Of a DNA stretch of 12,887 nt, positions 1-8,362 are shown in pieces. The stretch's first letter is position 1. Each line of letters starts with the position of its first letter. Made by a program: the position numbers and the translations under genes. The stretch comes from an uncultured Clostridia bacterium (lineage in GTDB: Bacteria > Bacillota > Clostridia > TANB77 > CAG-508), in contig CANQXC010000018.1 in the NCBI GenBank assembly GCA_947627785.1, forward strand, positions 1-12,887, in the 5' to 3' direction. The notes under the pieces were generated by a model, which saw only the letters and a program-made list of their open reading frames with translations, made no database searches and was not told where the DNA came from.

Positions 1-45
1 TCCAGTAATCATTCCTGGATTCATTTTTATTCTTTTTAATATCAT
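1..45 (-). CDS. 5' end of an unidentified gene downstream of rel (partial)
   Basis: Fifteen codons are visible, from an ATG at 45 to the window edge, starting MILKRIKMNPGMITG. An AAAGGA ribosome binding site lies about 8 bases upstream, and the rel stop codon is 20 bases away, so this is probably the next gene of the recJ-rel operon. In Firmicutes, rel is often followed by dtd or by a small metallo-beta-lactamase-fold hydrolase. The start does not resemble Dtd. A P-x(3)-T-x-N-like run near the start would suit the hydrolase, but 15 residues are too few to assign a function. Confidence 0.6.
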   Translation of the reverse strand, partial: MILKRIKMNPGMITG

Positions 46-65
46 AAGTTTTTCCTTTCCATTAG

Positions 66-2258
66 TTATTTCTTACGTGTTACTTCATATACACTATCTA
101 CTTTTCTTATTTGTTTTATTACTTGGTTTAATTGTTCTATATTTTGAACCTCTAATGTTGCCTCTATACAAGCAATTCTATCTTTACTTGTTCTTGTGTT
201 TACTCCCATTATGTTTATTTTTAAATTTGTTATTTCTTTTACTACATCTGATAATAAACCTGTTCTATCATTTGCCAAGACTTGTATATCTACATTGTAT
301 TTTGCTGCTTCTTTTTCATTATACCATTCAACTTCTATAATTCTTCCTTCATCTAATAACAAGTCTTTTAAATTTGTGCAATCTTTTCTATGTACTGAAA
401 CCCCTCTACCTTTTGTTATGTAGCCTATTATATCATCACCTGGAACAGGATTACAACACTTTGAAAATTTTACTAAACAATTATCTAGCCCTTCTACTAT
501 TACACCATGTTTTGATGGTTTCTTTGTCTTTGCTTTTTCCGTTACTAATTCTTGTATTTTTTGCTCTATCTTTTCTTCTTCATGTTCTTTCTTGTATTCT
601 TCTAATAGTCTTGTTATTATTTTATTTGGTGATATTCCACCAAATCCTATACTTGCATACATATCTTCTACTGTATTATAGTTATATCTGCTTAGTACAA
701 CTTGCACCCACTCTGGTTTAAATAGTTCATTATGTGACATACCAATTTTCTTTATTTCTTTTTCTAGTATGTCTTTTCCTTTTTCAATATTTTCTACTCT
801 CTCTGTTTTCTTAAACCATTGGGTAATTTTTGTTTTCGCACTTGAACTTTTTACTATTTTTAACCAGTCTCTACTTGGTCCTTTGGCTGTATCAGATGTT
901 ATTATTTCAACAATGTCACCACTTTTTAATGGTGTTACAATTGGCATCATTTTACTATTTATTTTACAGCCTACCATTCTATGTCCTACCTCAGCATGTA
1001 TGCTATATGCAAAGTCTATTGGTGTTGCATCTCTTGGAAGTGTTTTTATTTCTCCTTTTGGAGTAAATACATATACTTCATCTTCAAATAGTTCTGTTTT
1101 TAATGTTTTTAAAAATTCATTTGGATCTTGCATATCTTTTTGCCATTCTAGTGTCTCTCTAAGCCATGCCAATTTATCTTCTTCTACAATTACATTTGAT
1201 TTCTTAAATCTATTTGCTTCTTTGTATGCCCAGTGTGCTGCGATACCATATTCTGCTATTCTATGCATATCCCATGTTCTTACTTGTACCTCAAATGGAG
1301 TTCCTTTTGGTCCTATTAAAGTATTATGTATTGATTGATACATGTTTGGTTTTGGAACTGCTATATAGTCTTTAAATCTTCCTGGCATTGGTGTGTATAA
1401 ATCGTGTACTACTCCTAATGCTGCATAACAATCTTTTACTGAATTTACTATTATTCTTAATGCAAATAAATCATATACTTGGTCTATTGTTATATTATCT
1501 CTTTGCATCTTTCTATATATACTATATAAGTGTTTTGCCCTTCCTGTTACTTCTGCAACTATTCTTTCTTTTTTTAGTGCAACTCTTATTTCTGCCATAA
1601 TTTTCTCTATAAATTCTATTCTTTCTTCTCTCTTTTTCTCTATGCTCATTACTAGCTCTCTATATTCCTCTGGGTATAAGTACCTAAAACTTAAATCCTC
1701 TAATTCCCATTTTAAAGAATATATACCTAATCTATTTGCAAGTGGTGCATATAACTCCATGGTTTCTTTTGCATTTGCAATTTGTCTATCTCTTTTTAAA
1801 TTTGAAAGAGTCCTCATATTATGCAATCTATCTGCTAGTTTTATTAATATAACTCTTATATCTTTTCCCATTGCTAGAAACATTTTTCTGTAATTTTCTA
1901 CTTGTGCTTCTTCAATTGTTTCATATTGTATTTTGCTTAACTTTGTTACTCCTGCTACCATTTCTGCAATTTCTTCGCCAAATATTCTTGTTATATCTTC
2001 ACTTGTTACTTTTGTATCTTCAACTACATCATGCAAAAGAGCTGCACAAATTGTTGCATCATCTAAATGTAAGTCTGCTAATATATATGCTACATTTAAT
2101 GGATGTATAATATAATCTTCTCCTGATAATCTTTTTTGACCATTGTGATTTTCTTCAGCAAAGTTATAAGCTTTTAATATTAAATTTGTATTTGTTTTTC
2201 TTCTATTTGATTTCATTTTTCGTATTACATCATCAATTGTTTTATTTAGATTTTCCAC
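66..2258 (-). CDS. rel: Bifunctional (p)ppGpp synthetase/hydrolase (Rel/SpoT family)
   Basis: This 730-residue cytosolic enzyme makes and degrades the stringent-response alarmone (p)ppGpp. The N-terminal HD hydrolase domain has His52, the HDxxED motif at 76-81 and LADRLHNMRTL at about 141-151, so hydrolase activity should be intact. The synthetase domain follows (roughly residues 235-350), with an RFKD motif of the RXKD type found in bifunctional enzymes and EVQVRT in its second half. A TGS domain lies near 390-455 and a C-terminal ACT domain near 655-728. Length is normal for the family. I chose the GTG start at 2258 because GAGGAG sits 10 bases upstream; the ATG inside that region opens only a short out-of-frame ORF. 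The gene begins 23 bases after the recJ stop, so the two are probably co-transcribed. It contains no in-frame CGG; its last arginine is CGT, read normally. Confidence 0.97.
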   Translation of the reverse strand: MENLNKTIDDVIRKMKSNRRKTNTNLILKAYNFAEENHNGQKRLSGEDYIIHPLNVAYILADLHLDDATICAALLHDVVEDTKVTSEDITRIFGEEIAEMVAGVTKLSKIQYETIEEAQVENYRKMFLAMGKDIRVILIKLADRLHNMRTLSNLKRDRQIANAKETMELYAPLANRLGIYSLKWELEDLSFRYLYPEEYRELVMSIEKKREERIEFIEKIMAEIRVALKKERIVAEVTGRAKHLYSIYRKMQRDNITIDQVYDLFALRIIVNSVKDCYAALGVVHDLYTPMPGRFKDYIAVPKPNMYQSIHNTLIGPKGTPFEVQVRTWDMHRIAEYGIAAHWAYKEANRFKKSNVIVEEDKLAWLRETLEWQKDMQDPNEFLKTLKTELFEDEVYVFTPKGEIKTLPRDATPIDFAYSIHAEVGHRMVGCKINSKMMPIVTPLKSGDIVEIITSDTAKGPSRDWLKIVKSSSAKTKITQWFKKTERVENIEKGKDILEKEIKKIGMSHNELFKPEWVQVVLSRYNYNTVEDMYASIGFGGISPNKIITRLLEEYKKEHEEEKIEQKIQELVTEKAKTKKPSKHGVIVEGLDNCLVKFSKCCNPVPGDDIIGYITKGRGVSVHRKDCTNLKDLLLDEGRIIEVEWYNEKEAAKYNVDIQVLANDRTGLLSDVVKEITNLKINIMGVNTRTSKDRIACIEATLEVQNIEQLNQVIKQIRKVDSVYEVTRKK

Positions 2259-2281
2259 TCTTGTTCATCTCCTCTGCCTAA

Positions 2282-3973
2282 TTATTTTACAGAATGCATA
2301 ATATCTTTTATATTTATTTGTACTCTTTCTTGTCCATTAAAATTGTTTAATTCTATAGTTCCAACTATATCTATTTTATCTCCAATTAAATATTCTTCTG
2401 CAAGTTCTCCTAAGTTAAAACCTATTGCATCTATAACCTCATTTTCATCCTTTAACATTAGTTTCAAGTGTTTTCCCTCTGATAATGCCCTTATAGATGC
2501 TATTTTTAAATTTTTATATACTACTAAAGGTTGTTTATTTTTTTCTCCAAATGGTTCTAATAATTTTATTTGTTCTATTATTTCTTTATTTAAGTCTTTT
2601 TTTGTTATTTCACAATCTATATTTATTACTGGTCTTATTTGTTTTATATCTTTTTCTCTTGCTATTTGTTCAAAATATTCTTTAAATTCTTTAAATCTTT
2701 CTTTTTCTAGTGATAAACCTACTGCCATTTCATGTCCACCATATTTTTTTAAATATTTTGAACTTTGCACTAATGCTTCATGTAAATCAAATCCCGGGAT
2801 GCTTCTGCCTGAACCTTTTCCTTCGTTTCCTTCCAAACAGATTAATATTGTTGGCTTGAAAAATTTTTCGGTAATTCTTGATGCTACTATTCCAATTACT
2901 CCATGATGCCAACCTTCTTCTGCTAAAACAATACTATTTAGTTCCTCTATATTTTCTTTACTTAATTTTTCTATTGCTTCATCAAATATTCTTTTCTCTT
3001 CTTCTTGTCTTTCTACATTATATTTATTTAATTCTTTTGTTATATGTTTTGCTTCTTCTTTATTCTCTGTAAGGAATAACTGCAAAGCTTCTTCTTGTTT
3101 TCCCATTCTTCCACAAGCATTTACCCTTGGAGCTATTCCAAAAGATACCATACTTGAATCTATATTTTTGTACCCAAGTTCGTTTATTAATTCTGTTAAT
3201 CCAATGTTTTTTGTTACTTTTACTAGCTTTAAACCTAACTTTGCTATGACTCTGTTCTCATCTACTAATGGTACTATATCTGAAATTGTTCCTATACATA
3301 CAATATCCAAATATTTTAGATATTCTTTTTCATCTAATCCTAGCTTTATTGATATTGCTTGTATAAGTTTAAATACTACTCCAACTCCTGCAAGTCCCCT
3401 AAACGGATAAGTGTTATCTCTTCTTTTTGGATTTATTATTGAAAAGGCTTTTGGCAATTCCTCTAACTGCTCATGGTGGTCTGTTATTATGGTCTCTATT
3501 CCTAATTCATTTGCAAGTTTTACCTCTTCTATGCCTGAAATTCCACAATCTACTGTAATCATTAATGTATAATCTTTTTTTGCAATCTTTTCTATTGCCT
3601 CTTTATTTAAACCATAACCTTCTTCTAACCTATTTGGTATATAATAATCAACTTCTAATCCTCGTTCATTTAAAAACTTTTTTAATACTGTTATACTTGT
3701 TATTCCATCAACATCATAATCACCATATATTATTATTTTTTCTTTTTTATCTATTGCTTGTATAATTCTTTCTACTGTTTTTTCCATATCTAACATTAAA
3801 AATGGATTATTAAAATTGTTTCTTTTTGGGTCTAGAAATATTTTTATATCTTCATCTTTAATTATGTTTCTATTTATAAGAACTGTTGCTAAAAAGTTTG
3901 ATATGTTATGCTTTGCTGCTATTTCATTTATTAATTCTTGATTCGGTTCGTAAAATTCCCACTTTTTTTTCAT
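2282..3973 (-). CDS. recJ: Single-stranded-DNA-specific exonuclease RecJ
   Basis: This 563-residue 5'-3' single-strand DNA exonuclease acts in recombinational and mismatch repair. Family motifs are all present: DYDVDG at 85-90 (metal-binding aspartates), VDCGISG from 141, the DHH triad at 165-167, and in the DHHA1 half the GWHHGVIGIVASR, SGRSIPGFDLHEAL and YGGHEMAVG segments. An OB-type C-terminal region follows. AAGGAG lies just upstream of the ATG. The length is typical of short clostridial RecJ. It is the first gene of a recJ-rel unit, an order common in Firmicutes, although the apt gene often found between them is absent here. Its only CGG triplet is out of frame, across ATC CCG GGA, and the gene is intact. 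Confidence 0.97.
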   Translation of the reverse strand: MKKKWEFYEPNQELINEIAAKHNISNFLATVLINRNIIKDEDIKIFLDPKRNNFNNPFLMLDMEKTVERIIQAIDKKEKIIIYGDYDVDGITSITVLKKFLNERGLEVDYYIPNRLEEGYGLNKEAIEKIAKKDYTLMITVDCGISGIEEVKLANELGIETIITDHHEQLEELPKAFSIINPKRRDNTYPFRGLAGVGVVFKLIQAISIKLGLDEKEYLKYLDIVCIGTISDIVPLVDENRVIAKLGLKLVKVTKNIGLTELINELGYKNIDSSMVSFGIAPRVNACGRMGKQEEALQLFLTENKEEAKHITKELNKYNVERQEEEKRIFDEAIEKLSKENIEELNSIVLAEEGWHHGVIGIVASRITEKFFKPTILICLEGNEGKGSGRSIPGFDLHEALVQSSKYLKKYGGHEMAVGLSLEKERFKEFKEYFEQIAREKDIKQIRPVINIDCEITKKDLNKEIIEQIKLLEPFGEKNKQPLVVYKNLKIASIRALSEGKHLKLMLKDENEVIDAIGFNLGELAEEYLIGDKIDIVGTIELNNFNGQERVQINIKDIMHSVK

Positions 3974-3994
3974 ATATGCTCCTTTTTAAGTTAT

Positions 3995-4023
3995 ATTGTA
4001 ACCCATTTTTTTATTTTTTTAAA
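3995..4023 (-). promoter_or_regulatory. Possible sigma-A promoter for recJ
   Basis: TACAAT (-10, 3995-4000) lies 17 bases downstream of TTTAAA (-35, 4018-4023), about 20 bases before the recJ start. The -10 matches 5 of 6 consensus bases, but the -35 matches only 4 of 6 in a very A-rich stretch. The upstream spoVG terminator makes an independent start plausible. Confidence 0.35.
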
Positions 4024-4054
4024 GAGTTTTTTGTAATTTTTTTTATATACAAAC

Positions 4055-4079
4055 AAAAAAACACCCGAAGGTGTTTTTT
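4055..4079 (-). terminator. Rho-independent terminator after spoVG
   Basis: In the transcript, AAAAAACACC and GGTGTTTTTT pair around a UUCG tetraloop and continue into a U tract. It starts about 10 bases after the spoVG stop. The CACC-UUCG-GGUG core is a classical strong terminator hairpin. Its near symmetry would also let it act on the plus strand, but there is no plus-strand gene to serve. Confidence 0.9.
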
Positions 4080-4088
4080 GATTTATTA

Positions 4089-4358
4089 TTATTCAGCTGT
4101 TTCGGCATCAGGAGAGTTATATGCTTCTAAAATAGCATTTTGAATTTTCTCTCTTGTCTCAGCATTGATTGGATGTGCTATATCCTTGAATTCTCCGTTT
4201 GGAGTTTTTCTACTAGGCATAGCTATAAATAATCCATTTTGACTTTCGATAACTTTGATATCGTGAATTACGAATTCATTATCGAATGTTACAGAAGCAA
4301 CAGCTTTCATTCTGTTTTCTGAATTTACTTTTCTTAAACGTACGTCTGTTATTTGCAT
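4089..4358 (-). CDS. spoVG: SpoVG, septation/sporulation regulator
   Basis: SpoVG is a small nucleic-acid-binding regulator first known from stage V sporulation and septation in Bacillus, and found widely in Firmicutes. The 89-residue product begins [11 protein letters not shown] and carries the conserved [39 protein letters not shown] and [16 protein letters not shown] segments. I chose ATG 4358, not the in-frame ATG at 4394, because family proteins begin MxITDVRLR and a GGAAGGCGGGTG ribosome binding site immediately precedes it. A sigma-H-like promoter lies upstream and a terminator follows, so it is probably monocistronic. Its one CGG triplet is out of frame (AAC GGA) and causes no shift. 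Confidence 0.97.
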   Translation of the reverse strand: MQITDVRLRKVNSENRMKAVASVTFDNEFVIHDIKVIESQNGLFIAMPSRKTPNGEFKDIAHPINAETREKIQNAILEAYNSPDAETAE

Positions 4359-4417
4359 GTGTGTGCACCCGCCTTCCAAAGTTTTATTGTACATATCTTA
4401 CATCATGTACTACTATA

Positions 4418-4446
4418 TTATTCGCCTTTTTTTCTTTTTTTCCTTC
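4418..4446 (-). promoter_or_regulatory. Sigma-H-type promoter for spoVG
   Basis: GAAGGAAAA (from 4446) and GGCGAATAA (from 4426) fit the sigma-H consensus RnAGGAwWW and RnnGAATww. There are 17 bases between AGGA and GAAT, the spacing the consensus requires. Bacillus subtilis spoVG is a classical sigma-H gene, so this is an independent match of site to gene. The start of transcription should fall near 4410, giving a leader of about 50 bases. Confidence 0.72.
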
Positions 4447-4473
4447 ATAAAATTACATATATTTTTTATTTTC

Positions 4474-5166
4474 TTATTTTGTACTTATATTTATTACTTC
4501 TGCACCAACCTCTAGTTCTCTTGAAACTATATTTTGTATTTGTGCTATTTGTTCTGGTTCAAGTTTTTCTGCTTTTATTATAACACTTACACTATTTGAA
4601 TTAGCAAATATTACTATATCTTCAAAACCTTTTGCTACTACTAAATTTTCTGCTATCATTATTGCATTTCTTATTTTATTTATATTTGATATTTCCTGTA
4701 TTGCTTTTTCTTTTTGTTCTGCTGTTGAATTTGTATTGTTATATATTTCTTGATATGTTTCTAATGTTTGTGAGTATATATTTTCTCTATCTAATCTTGA
4801 TGTTGTAAAATATGTATCTTGCTGAGCTGTTTCTATAATCTCATTAGTTTGATTTTCTACTGTTTGGTTAGTTTCTGTAGTTTCACCAGTCTCATTACCT
4901 ATTGTTTCATTATTTTCTGTTTGTTCTGTTGTATTTTGAGCTATATTACTTGTATCTTCTGTTCTTACATCATTTTCTCCATTTTCCACAAGTTTGTTTT
5001 CTACTTGATTGCTATTTACTAATGTTGCATCTCCTAAATCTGCAATTACCTCTGTAGAATTCATTCTGTTATTTGTACTTGTAAAATTTAAATAACCTGC
5101 TGTTACTAACATCAATGATATAACTAAAATAACTAACTGATTTCTTTTCAAAATTTTCATTCTCAT
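4474..5166 (-). CDS. spoIIIAH: Stage III sporulation protein AH (SpoIIIAH)
   Basis: SpoIIIAH is a mother-cell membrane protein whose outer domain binds forespore SpoIIQ across the intermembrane space, forming the channel that keeps the engulfed forespore alive. The product has 230 residues: a short basic N-terminus, one membrane segment at about 10-28, then a long Asn/Thr/Glu-rich linker (about 30-115). A C-terminal ring-building domain (about 120-228) contains YFTTSRLDRENIYSQTLE and ends near EVGAEVINISTK. It is the last gene of the spoIIIA operon, 34 bases after spoIIIAG. The linker is unusually polar and repetitive (TEQTENNETIGNETGETTE-like) and slightly longer than in Bacillus. It has no in-frame CGG. 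Confidence 0.93.
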   Translation of the reverse strand: MRMKILKRNQLVILVISLMLVTAGYLNFTSTNNRMNSTEVIADLGDATLVNSNQVENKLVENGENDVRTEDTSNIAQNTTEQTENNETIGNETGETTETNQTVENQTNEIIETAQQDTYFTTSRLDRENIYSQTLETYQEIYNNTNSTAEQKEKAIQEISNINKIRNAIMIAENLVVAKGFEDIVIFANSNSVSVIIKAEKLEPEQIAQIQNIVSRELEVGAEVINISTK

Positions 5167-5200
5167 AACATTCCTTTCTCATTGCACTTAAATTACTTTA

Positions 5201-5807
5201 TTAGTTAGACATCTTAAAAACTTGTATCTTGTGTGTAGCCAAACCAGTAACTGCTGATACTGCCTGAACTATATTTGTTTTTATCATTGCGTTTTCACCA
5301 CCTTCTGCAATTACTATCGCTCCTTCTATCTTTGGCATTATTACTCTCTCTGTTATTGGATTGTTTTCAGCATCTACTATTATTTCTTTATTTTCATCTA
5401 CTGATTCTATTGTTCTCGTTCCTCCGGTTTGAATCACTTTCTTCTGTTTTACTTGTGTTTTTTACCTCATTATGCATTGCTACAACTTCACTTGTTTCTG
5501 AATATGTAATTAATACTTGTACTTTCCCCACACCTGATATTTTAGATAAGATTTCCTCTAGCTCCTTCTCTAAATTATATTCTTTTGTTTCTGAAATATT
5601 ACCTAAATTTTCATTTTGTGCTAATACTTTATAATCGTCCTCCGTATCCTGCTTTGCTCTAGTACTATCTTCTTTTCCCCATATTACATTTATCGAAATT
5701 ATTGTTATTACTAATAATACTAAAAATACTACTAAATTCTCTATCGTTTTTTTTGTGTCCCCCTCAGTCTTTTTAGCGATAAGACTTTTCATTCTTTCTT
5801 TTATCAT
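5201..5807 (-). CDS. spoIIIAG: Stage III sporulation protein AG (SpoIIIAG), read through one CGG +1 shift
   Basis: SpoIIIAG forms a large ring in the SpoIIIA-SpoIIQ channel. Codons 1-127 run from ATG 5807: a basic start, a membrane segment at about 24-45, then a periplasmic ring-building domain with ISGVGKVQVLITYSE. The zero frame then reaches AAC CGG AGG and stops after nine more codons. Skipping the C at 5426 gives ...SDSN-GGTRTIES... and continues to the family C-terminus (AVTGLATHKIQVFKMSN) at 5201. Total 201 residues, close to the usual length. The GGTR run at the junction is typical of the family. A second CGG in the gene (5642-5644) is out of frame and harmless. AAAGGAAG precedes the start, 17 bases after spoIIIAF. 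I treat it as functional, not as a pseudogene. Confidence 0.93.
5424..5426 (-). other. CGG +1 recoding site in spoIIIAG
   Basis: The codon context is AAC CGG AGG. Skipping the first C (5426) gives AAC GGA GGA ACG = N G G T. The P-site codon AAC would become ACC if its tRNA slipped, so re-pairing is poor and skipping of the A-site C is the simpler reading. The unshifted frame ends within about ten codons. Confidence 0.9.
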
Positions 5808-5824
5808 TAGTCATCTTCCTTTCA

Positions 5825-6370
5825 CTAGTTTATAGTTATGTTTTCAGTTCCATAATTATCTTTTAAATATTCCTTAAGTTCTTCTATTTCGCTACTTTGA
5901 ATTTCTTCACCTTTTGTAGGTTCTTCTCTTATATTTATTTCTATTGGTTCTATTTCATTTGTATCATTTTTTTCTTTTGATATTTTTAAATTTATGCTTG
6001 TAAGTTTTCCATAGTTTTCTTCTGTTCTATCTATTCCAATTTCTACTAATGCCACTTTATATCCTTTTTGTTCTATATTTTCTATTATTCCTTTTTTTAT
6101 GTTGTTTATGTATGTATTTTCAATATATGCATTTGTATCTATTGAAATATTAGTTTCTTGAGTTTCTGGCAATTTATATGTTTCTAAATTAATTTTTTTG
6201 CCTGTTATCTTTGTTACTATTGGAGATATAATTATAAATACTATGTATGCTCCTATTACTGTTCTTACATATTTTTTTATATTTCCATTTGGTAATATCA
6301 TTTCTATTATTGTACTTATTACTACTGCTACTATTATTCCTTGTGCCCATGAATTTATAAAATTTACCAT
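5825..6370 (-). CDS. spoIIIAF: Stage III sporulation protein AF (SpoIIIAF)
   Basis: SpoIIIAF is a mother-cell membrane component of the SpoIIIA-SpoIIQ complex. The 181-residue product begins MVNFINSWAQGIIVAVVIST, with two closely spaced membrane helices (about 9-27 and 36-55, containing IIEMILPNGNIKKYVRTVIGAYI, the family signature region). A soluble ring-forming-type domain follows with VALVEIGID and LKEYLKDNYG near the end. AGAGGT lies upstream of the ATG. It starts 21 bases after the true, shifted end of spoIIIAE at 6392; without that shift the gap would appear as about 120 unexplained bases. It has no in-frame CGG. Confidence 0.93.
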   Translation of the reverse strand: MVNFINSWAQGIIVAVVISTIIEMILPNGNIKKYVRTVIGAYIVFIIISPIVTKITGKKINLETYKLPETQETNISIDTNAYIENTYINNIKKGIIENIEQKGYKVALVEIGIDRTEENYGKLTSINLKISKEKNDTNEIEPIEINIREEPTKGEEIQSSEIEELKEYLKDNYGTENITIN

Positions 6371-6391
6371 ACACTTTTACCTCTCAAAAAA

Positions 6392-7530
6392 TCATCTATA
6401 CATTAAACTTGCATTTGAAATTTTTAGTGTTAATGCAACTCCTATAATTAATAGTACTGCCATGAAAAACATTATTCCTAATAATAACTTAAAAACTCCA
6501 CTCATTCCGAGTTATAACATTTACTATTTTTTTATCTGCTATTGGTTCACTTAAAGCTCCTACTAAACTATACATTACACTAAGTACAGTTAATTTTATT
6601 ATTGGTAAAATACATATTCCAATTACTATTATTATTCCTACAATTCCTATTGAATTTTTTATAAGTGATGTTGCTCCTAACACGGTATCTACTGAATCTC
6701 CTAATGCTTTACCTACAACTGGTATGAAGGTGGATGTTGCACTTTTTATTCCTTTTATTGTTATTCCATCTACACTGCTGGTTAGTGTTCCTTCTAGGGA
6801 TAATAGTCCAACAAAAATTGTTATAACAAAACCTAAAAACCATGTTACGCTTGATTGAAAGAATTTTGATAATTTTCCAATTTGAACTTTGTCTGATAAA
6901 TTTGATGCTATATTTAATACCATTGTTATTGTTATTATTGGTAGTATTACTAAACTTATTATATTACCTATAAAAATTATGCAAAATATTAAAATTGGTT
7001 GCAAAGCTGAACCTGAGGCAACTTGTCCTGTTGCTATAATTAGCGCCATTAATATAGGAACCAATGTATTCATAAATCCTACTAAGTTTGATATTGTATT
7101 TTTTATACTTGCAATTATAGTCCCAAAATTGCTAATTATTATTGTTACTATTAATATATATTCTATAAAGTATGCTATCCCGTGCTGTGCTATCATTTCC
7201 TAAATTTTCCACTATGCTTTTTAAAATGCTATGTATTATTATAATTGCAAGTATACTTCCTAACATGGTTATACTTGCTACAATTTCTTTACCTAAAATT
7301 GATAATATTGCTTTATAGAATATTCCTTTATCTATTTTTCCAGTAAGGCTTTGTGTTATCATTTCTTGAACATCTATTTCTGGAAAAACTTCTTTTGTAT
7401 ATTTTTCACCCTCTGTTATAAAGGTTGATAAGTTTAATGCTTCGAGTTGGTCTTCTATAATTTCTTCTGTTGCAAAACTTATATTTGGAATTGTGATTAA
7501 CAGAATTATTAAAATTAAAATTTTTTTCAT
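6392..7530 (-). CDS. spoIIIAE: Stage III sporulation protein AE (SpoIIIAE), read through two CGG +1 shifts
   Basis: SpoIIIAE is the large polytopic membrane protein of the SpoIIIA complex. From ATG 7530 there is a signal-like helix (1-20), an amphipathic region and a first membrane helix. The zero frame then meets GCA CGG GAT after residue 116 and would stop 16 codons on. Skipping the C at 7182 gives NDSTA-GIAYFIEY and 224 further codons containing the conserved region SSVTWFLGFVITIFVGLLSLEG and FIPVVGKALGDSVDTVLG. A second CGG follows (ACT CGG AAT). Skipping the C at 6509 gives VNVIT-GMSGVFKLLLG, then MFFMAVLLIIGVALT, ending NASLMYR with TGA at 6392. That last membrane helix and basic end are expected of the family and are lost if the frame is not shifted. 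Total 378 residues, close to the roughly 400 of Bacillus. Confidence 0.94.
6507..6509 (-). other. CGG +1 recoding site 2 in spoIIIAE
   Basis: The codon context is ACT CGG AAT; the zero frame then ends NEWSF and stop. Skipping the C (6509) reads GGA ATG AGT GGA and adds 38 residues holding the final membrane helix. The first ORF could pass for complete, so this site shows the rule predicting a hidden C-terminus. Confidence 0.92.
7180..7182 (-). other. CGG +1 recoding site 1 in spoIIIAE
   Basis: The codon context is GCA CGG GAT. Skipping the C (7182) reads GCA GGG ATA GCA TAC = A G I A Y, restoring the conserved IAYF helix start. The zero frame ends in a low-complexity Asn run 16 codons later. 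Confidence 0.92.
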
Positions 7531-7569
7531 TACACTTAAGATTCCTTTCTAATCACAAATCGTAATAGA

Positions 7570-7956
7570 TTATGGAATAATCTTCATAATTATTTCTAAA
7601 AGAGCAGAAATAATTGGTATAGACATGCTTATTATTATAACCTTCCCTCCTAAATCTATTTTACTTGCTATTGCCGCTTCTCCACTATCTTTACAAATGC
7701 TTACTGCAAATTCTGTAAGAATTGCTATACCTGTTATTTTAAGCAATATAGATAAATATTCTGCATTCATCCCTGTTCTTTTGCTCAAACTTGTTAGCAA
7801 ATTTACTATTCCAGATATTTTATCTACTATTAAAAATACTATAATTGCTCCAGCGATAATAGATATATACATTGAAAATTCTGACTTGTACTGTTTTATT
7901 ATTACACTAATTATTACAGCAACAAGTCCAATTCCAATAATCTTTAGTATATCCAT
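7570..7956 (-). CDS. spoIIIAD: Stage III sporulation protein AD (SpoIIIAD)
   Basis: SpoIIIAD is a small polytopic membrane protein of the SpoIIIA complex. The 128-residue product begins MDILKIIGIGLVAVIISVI and has about four hydrophobic helices. It carries the conserved stretch RTGMNAEYLSILLKITGIAILTEFA followed by CKDSGEAAIASKIDLGGKVI, which is diagnostic for the family. GGAAAG lies just upstream. It lies 39 bases before spoIIIAE. It is separated from spoIIIAC by an unusually long 105-base gap containing a hairpin. Its single CGG triplet (7674-7676) is out of frame (GCG GCA), and the gene is intact. Confidence 0.95.
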   Translation of the reverse strand: MDILKIIGIGLVAVIISVIIKQYKSEFSMYISIIAGAIIVFLIVDKISGIVNLLTSLSKRTGMNAEYLSILLKITGIAILTEFAVSICKDSGEAAIASKIDLGGKVIIISMSIPIISALLEIIMKIIP

Positions 7957-8025
7957 TTTTAACTTTCCTTTCTAAAATGTGAAAAGTATGTTATTGTGAA
8001 AAAACAAGCCTCTTTAAGTATCCCC

Positions 8026-8051
8026 CACCATTTCTAACATAAGAAATAGTG
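8026..8051 (-). promoter_or_regulatory. Hairpin in the spoIIIAC-spoIIIAD gap
   Basis: In the transcript, CACUAUUUCU pairs with AGAAAUGGUG around a 6-base loop (UAUGUU). This gives a 10-bp stem with one G-U pair that only the minus-strand RNA can form. It lies 11 bases after the spoIIIAC stop and is followed by GGGGAUACUU, not a U tract, so it is not a standard terminator. Processing, stability or attenuation are possible roles. Confidence 0.5.
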
Positions 8052-8061
8052 TGTAGAGTTC

Positions 8062-8256
8062 TTACAAATTAAATAAAACTCTAACACTATTAAATAATTC
8101 GCTAATTTCTCTTATTACTATAGAAAGTACAATTACAACTCCTGCCAGTGTTGTCATCATTGCTTGATCTTCACGTCCTGCTCTTACTAAAACTTGATGT
8201 AATACAGCTACTAATATTCCTATTGCAGCAATTTTAAATAATAAATCTATTTCCAT
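8062..8256 (-). CDS. spoIIIAC: Stage III sporulation protein AC (SpoIIIAC)
   Basis: SpoIIIAC is a tiny two-helix membrane protein of the SpoIIIA complex. From ATG 8256 it has 64 residues: MEIDLLFKIAAIGILVAVLH, the conserved loop VRAGREDQAMMTTLAG, a second helix and a SELFNSVRVLF tail, all typical of the family. An in-frame ATG at 8268 would add four residues, but the AGGAAAGG ribosome binding site abuts that codon and suits 8256 better. The gene stands apart from its neighbours, with about 105 bases on each side, unlike the tight spacing elsewhere in the operon. It has no CGG. Confidence 0.93.
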   Translation of the reverse strand: MEIDLLFKIAAIGILVAVLHQVLVRAGREDQAMMTTLAGVVIVLSIVIREISELFNSVRVLFNL

Positions 8257-8362
8257 TATATGTATCATCCTTTCCTATCTCTTAACCAGTATTCTAAATC
8301 TATATTTCTATTTTTAATATATTACTGCTTTTTGTTCTATATTTATTTAATTAGATTTTTAT

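Noticed and set aside
4359..4394. ATG at 4394 as the spoVG start
   Set aside because: It would put the ribosome binding site inside the coding region and add 12 residues absent from the family.
6489..7196. Internal restarts at 7196, 9321, 5437 and 11896 as separate genes
   Set aside because: They lack ribosome binding sites and begin in the middle of conserved domains. They are the downstream halves of recoded genes.
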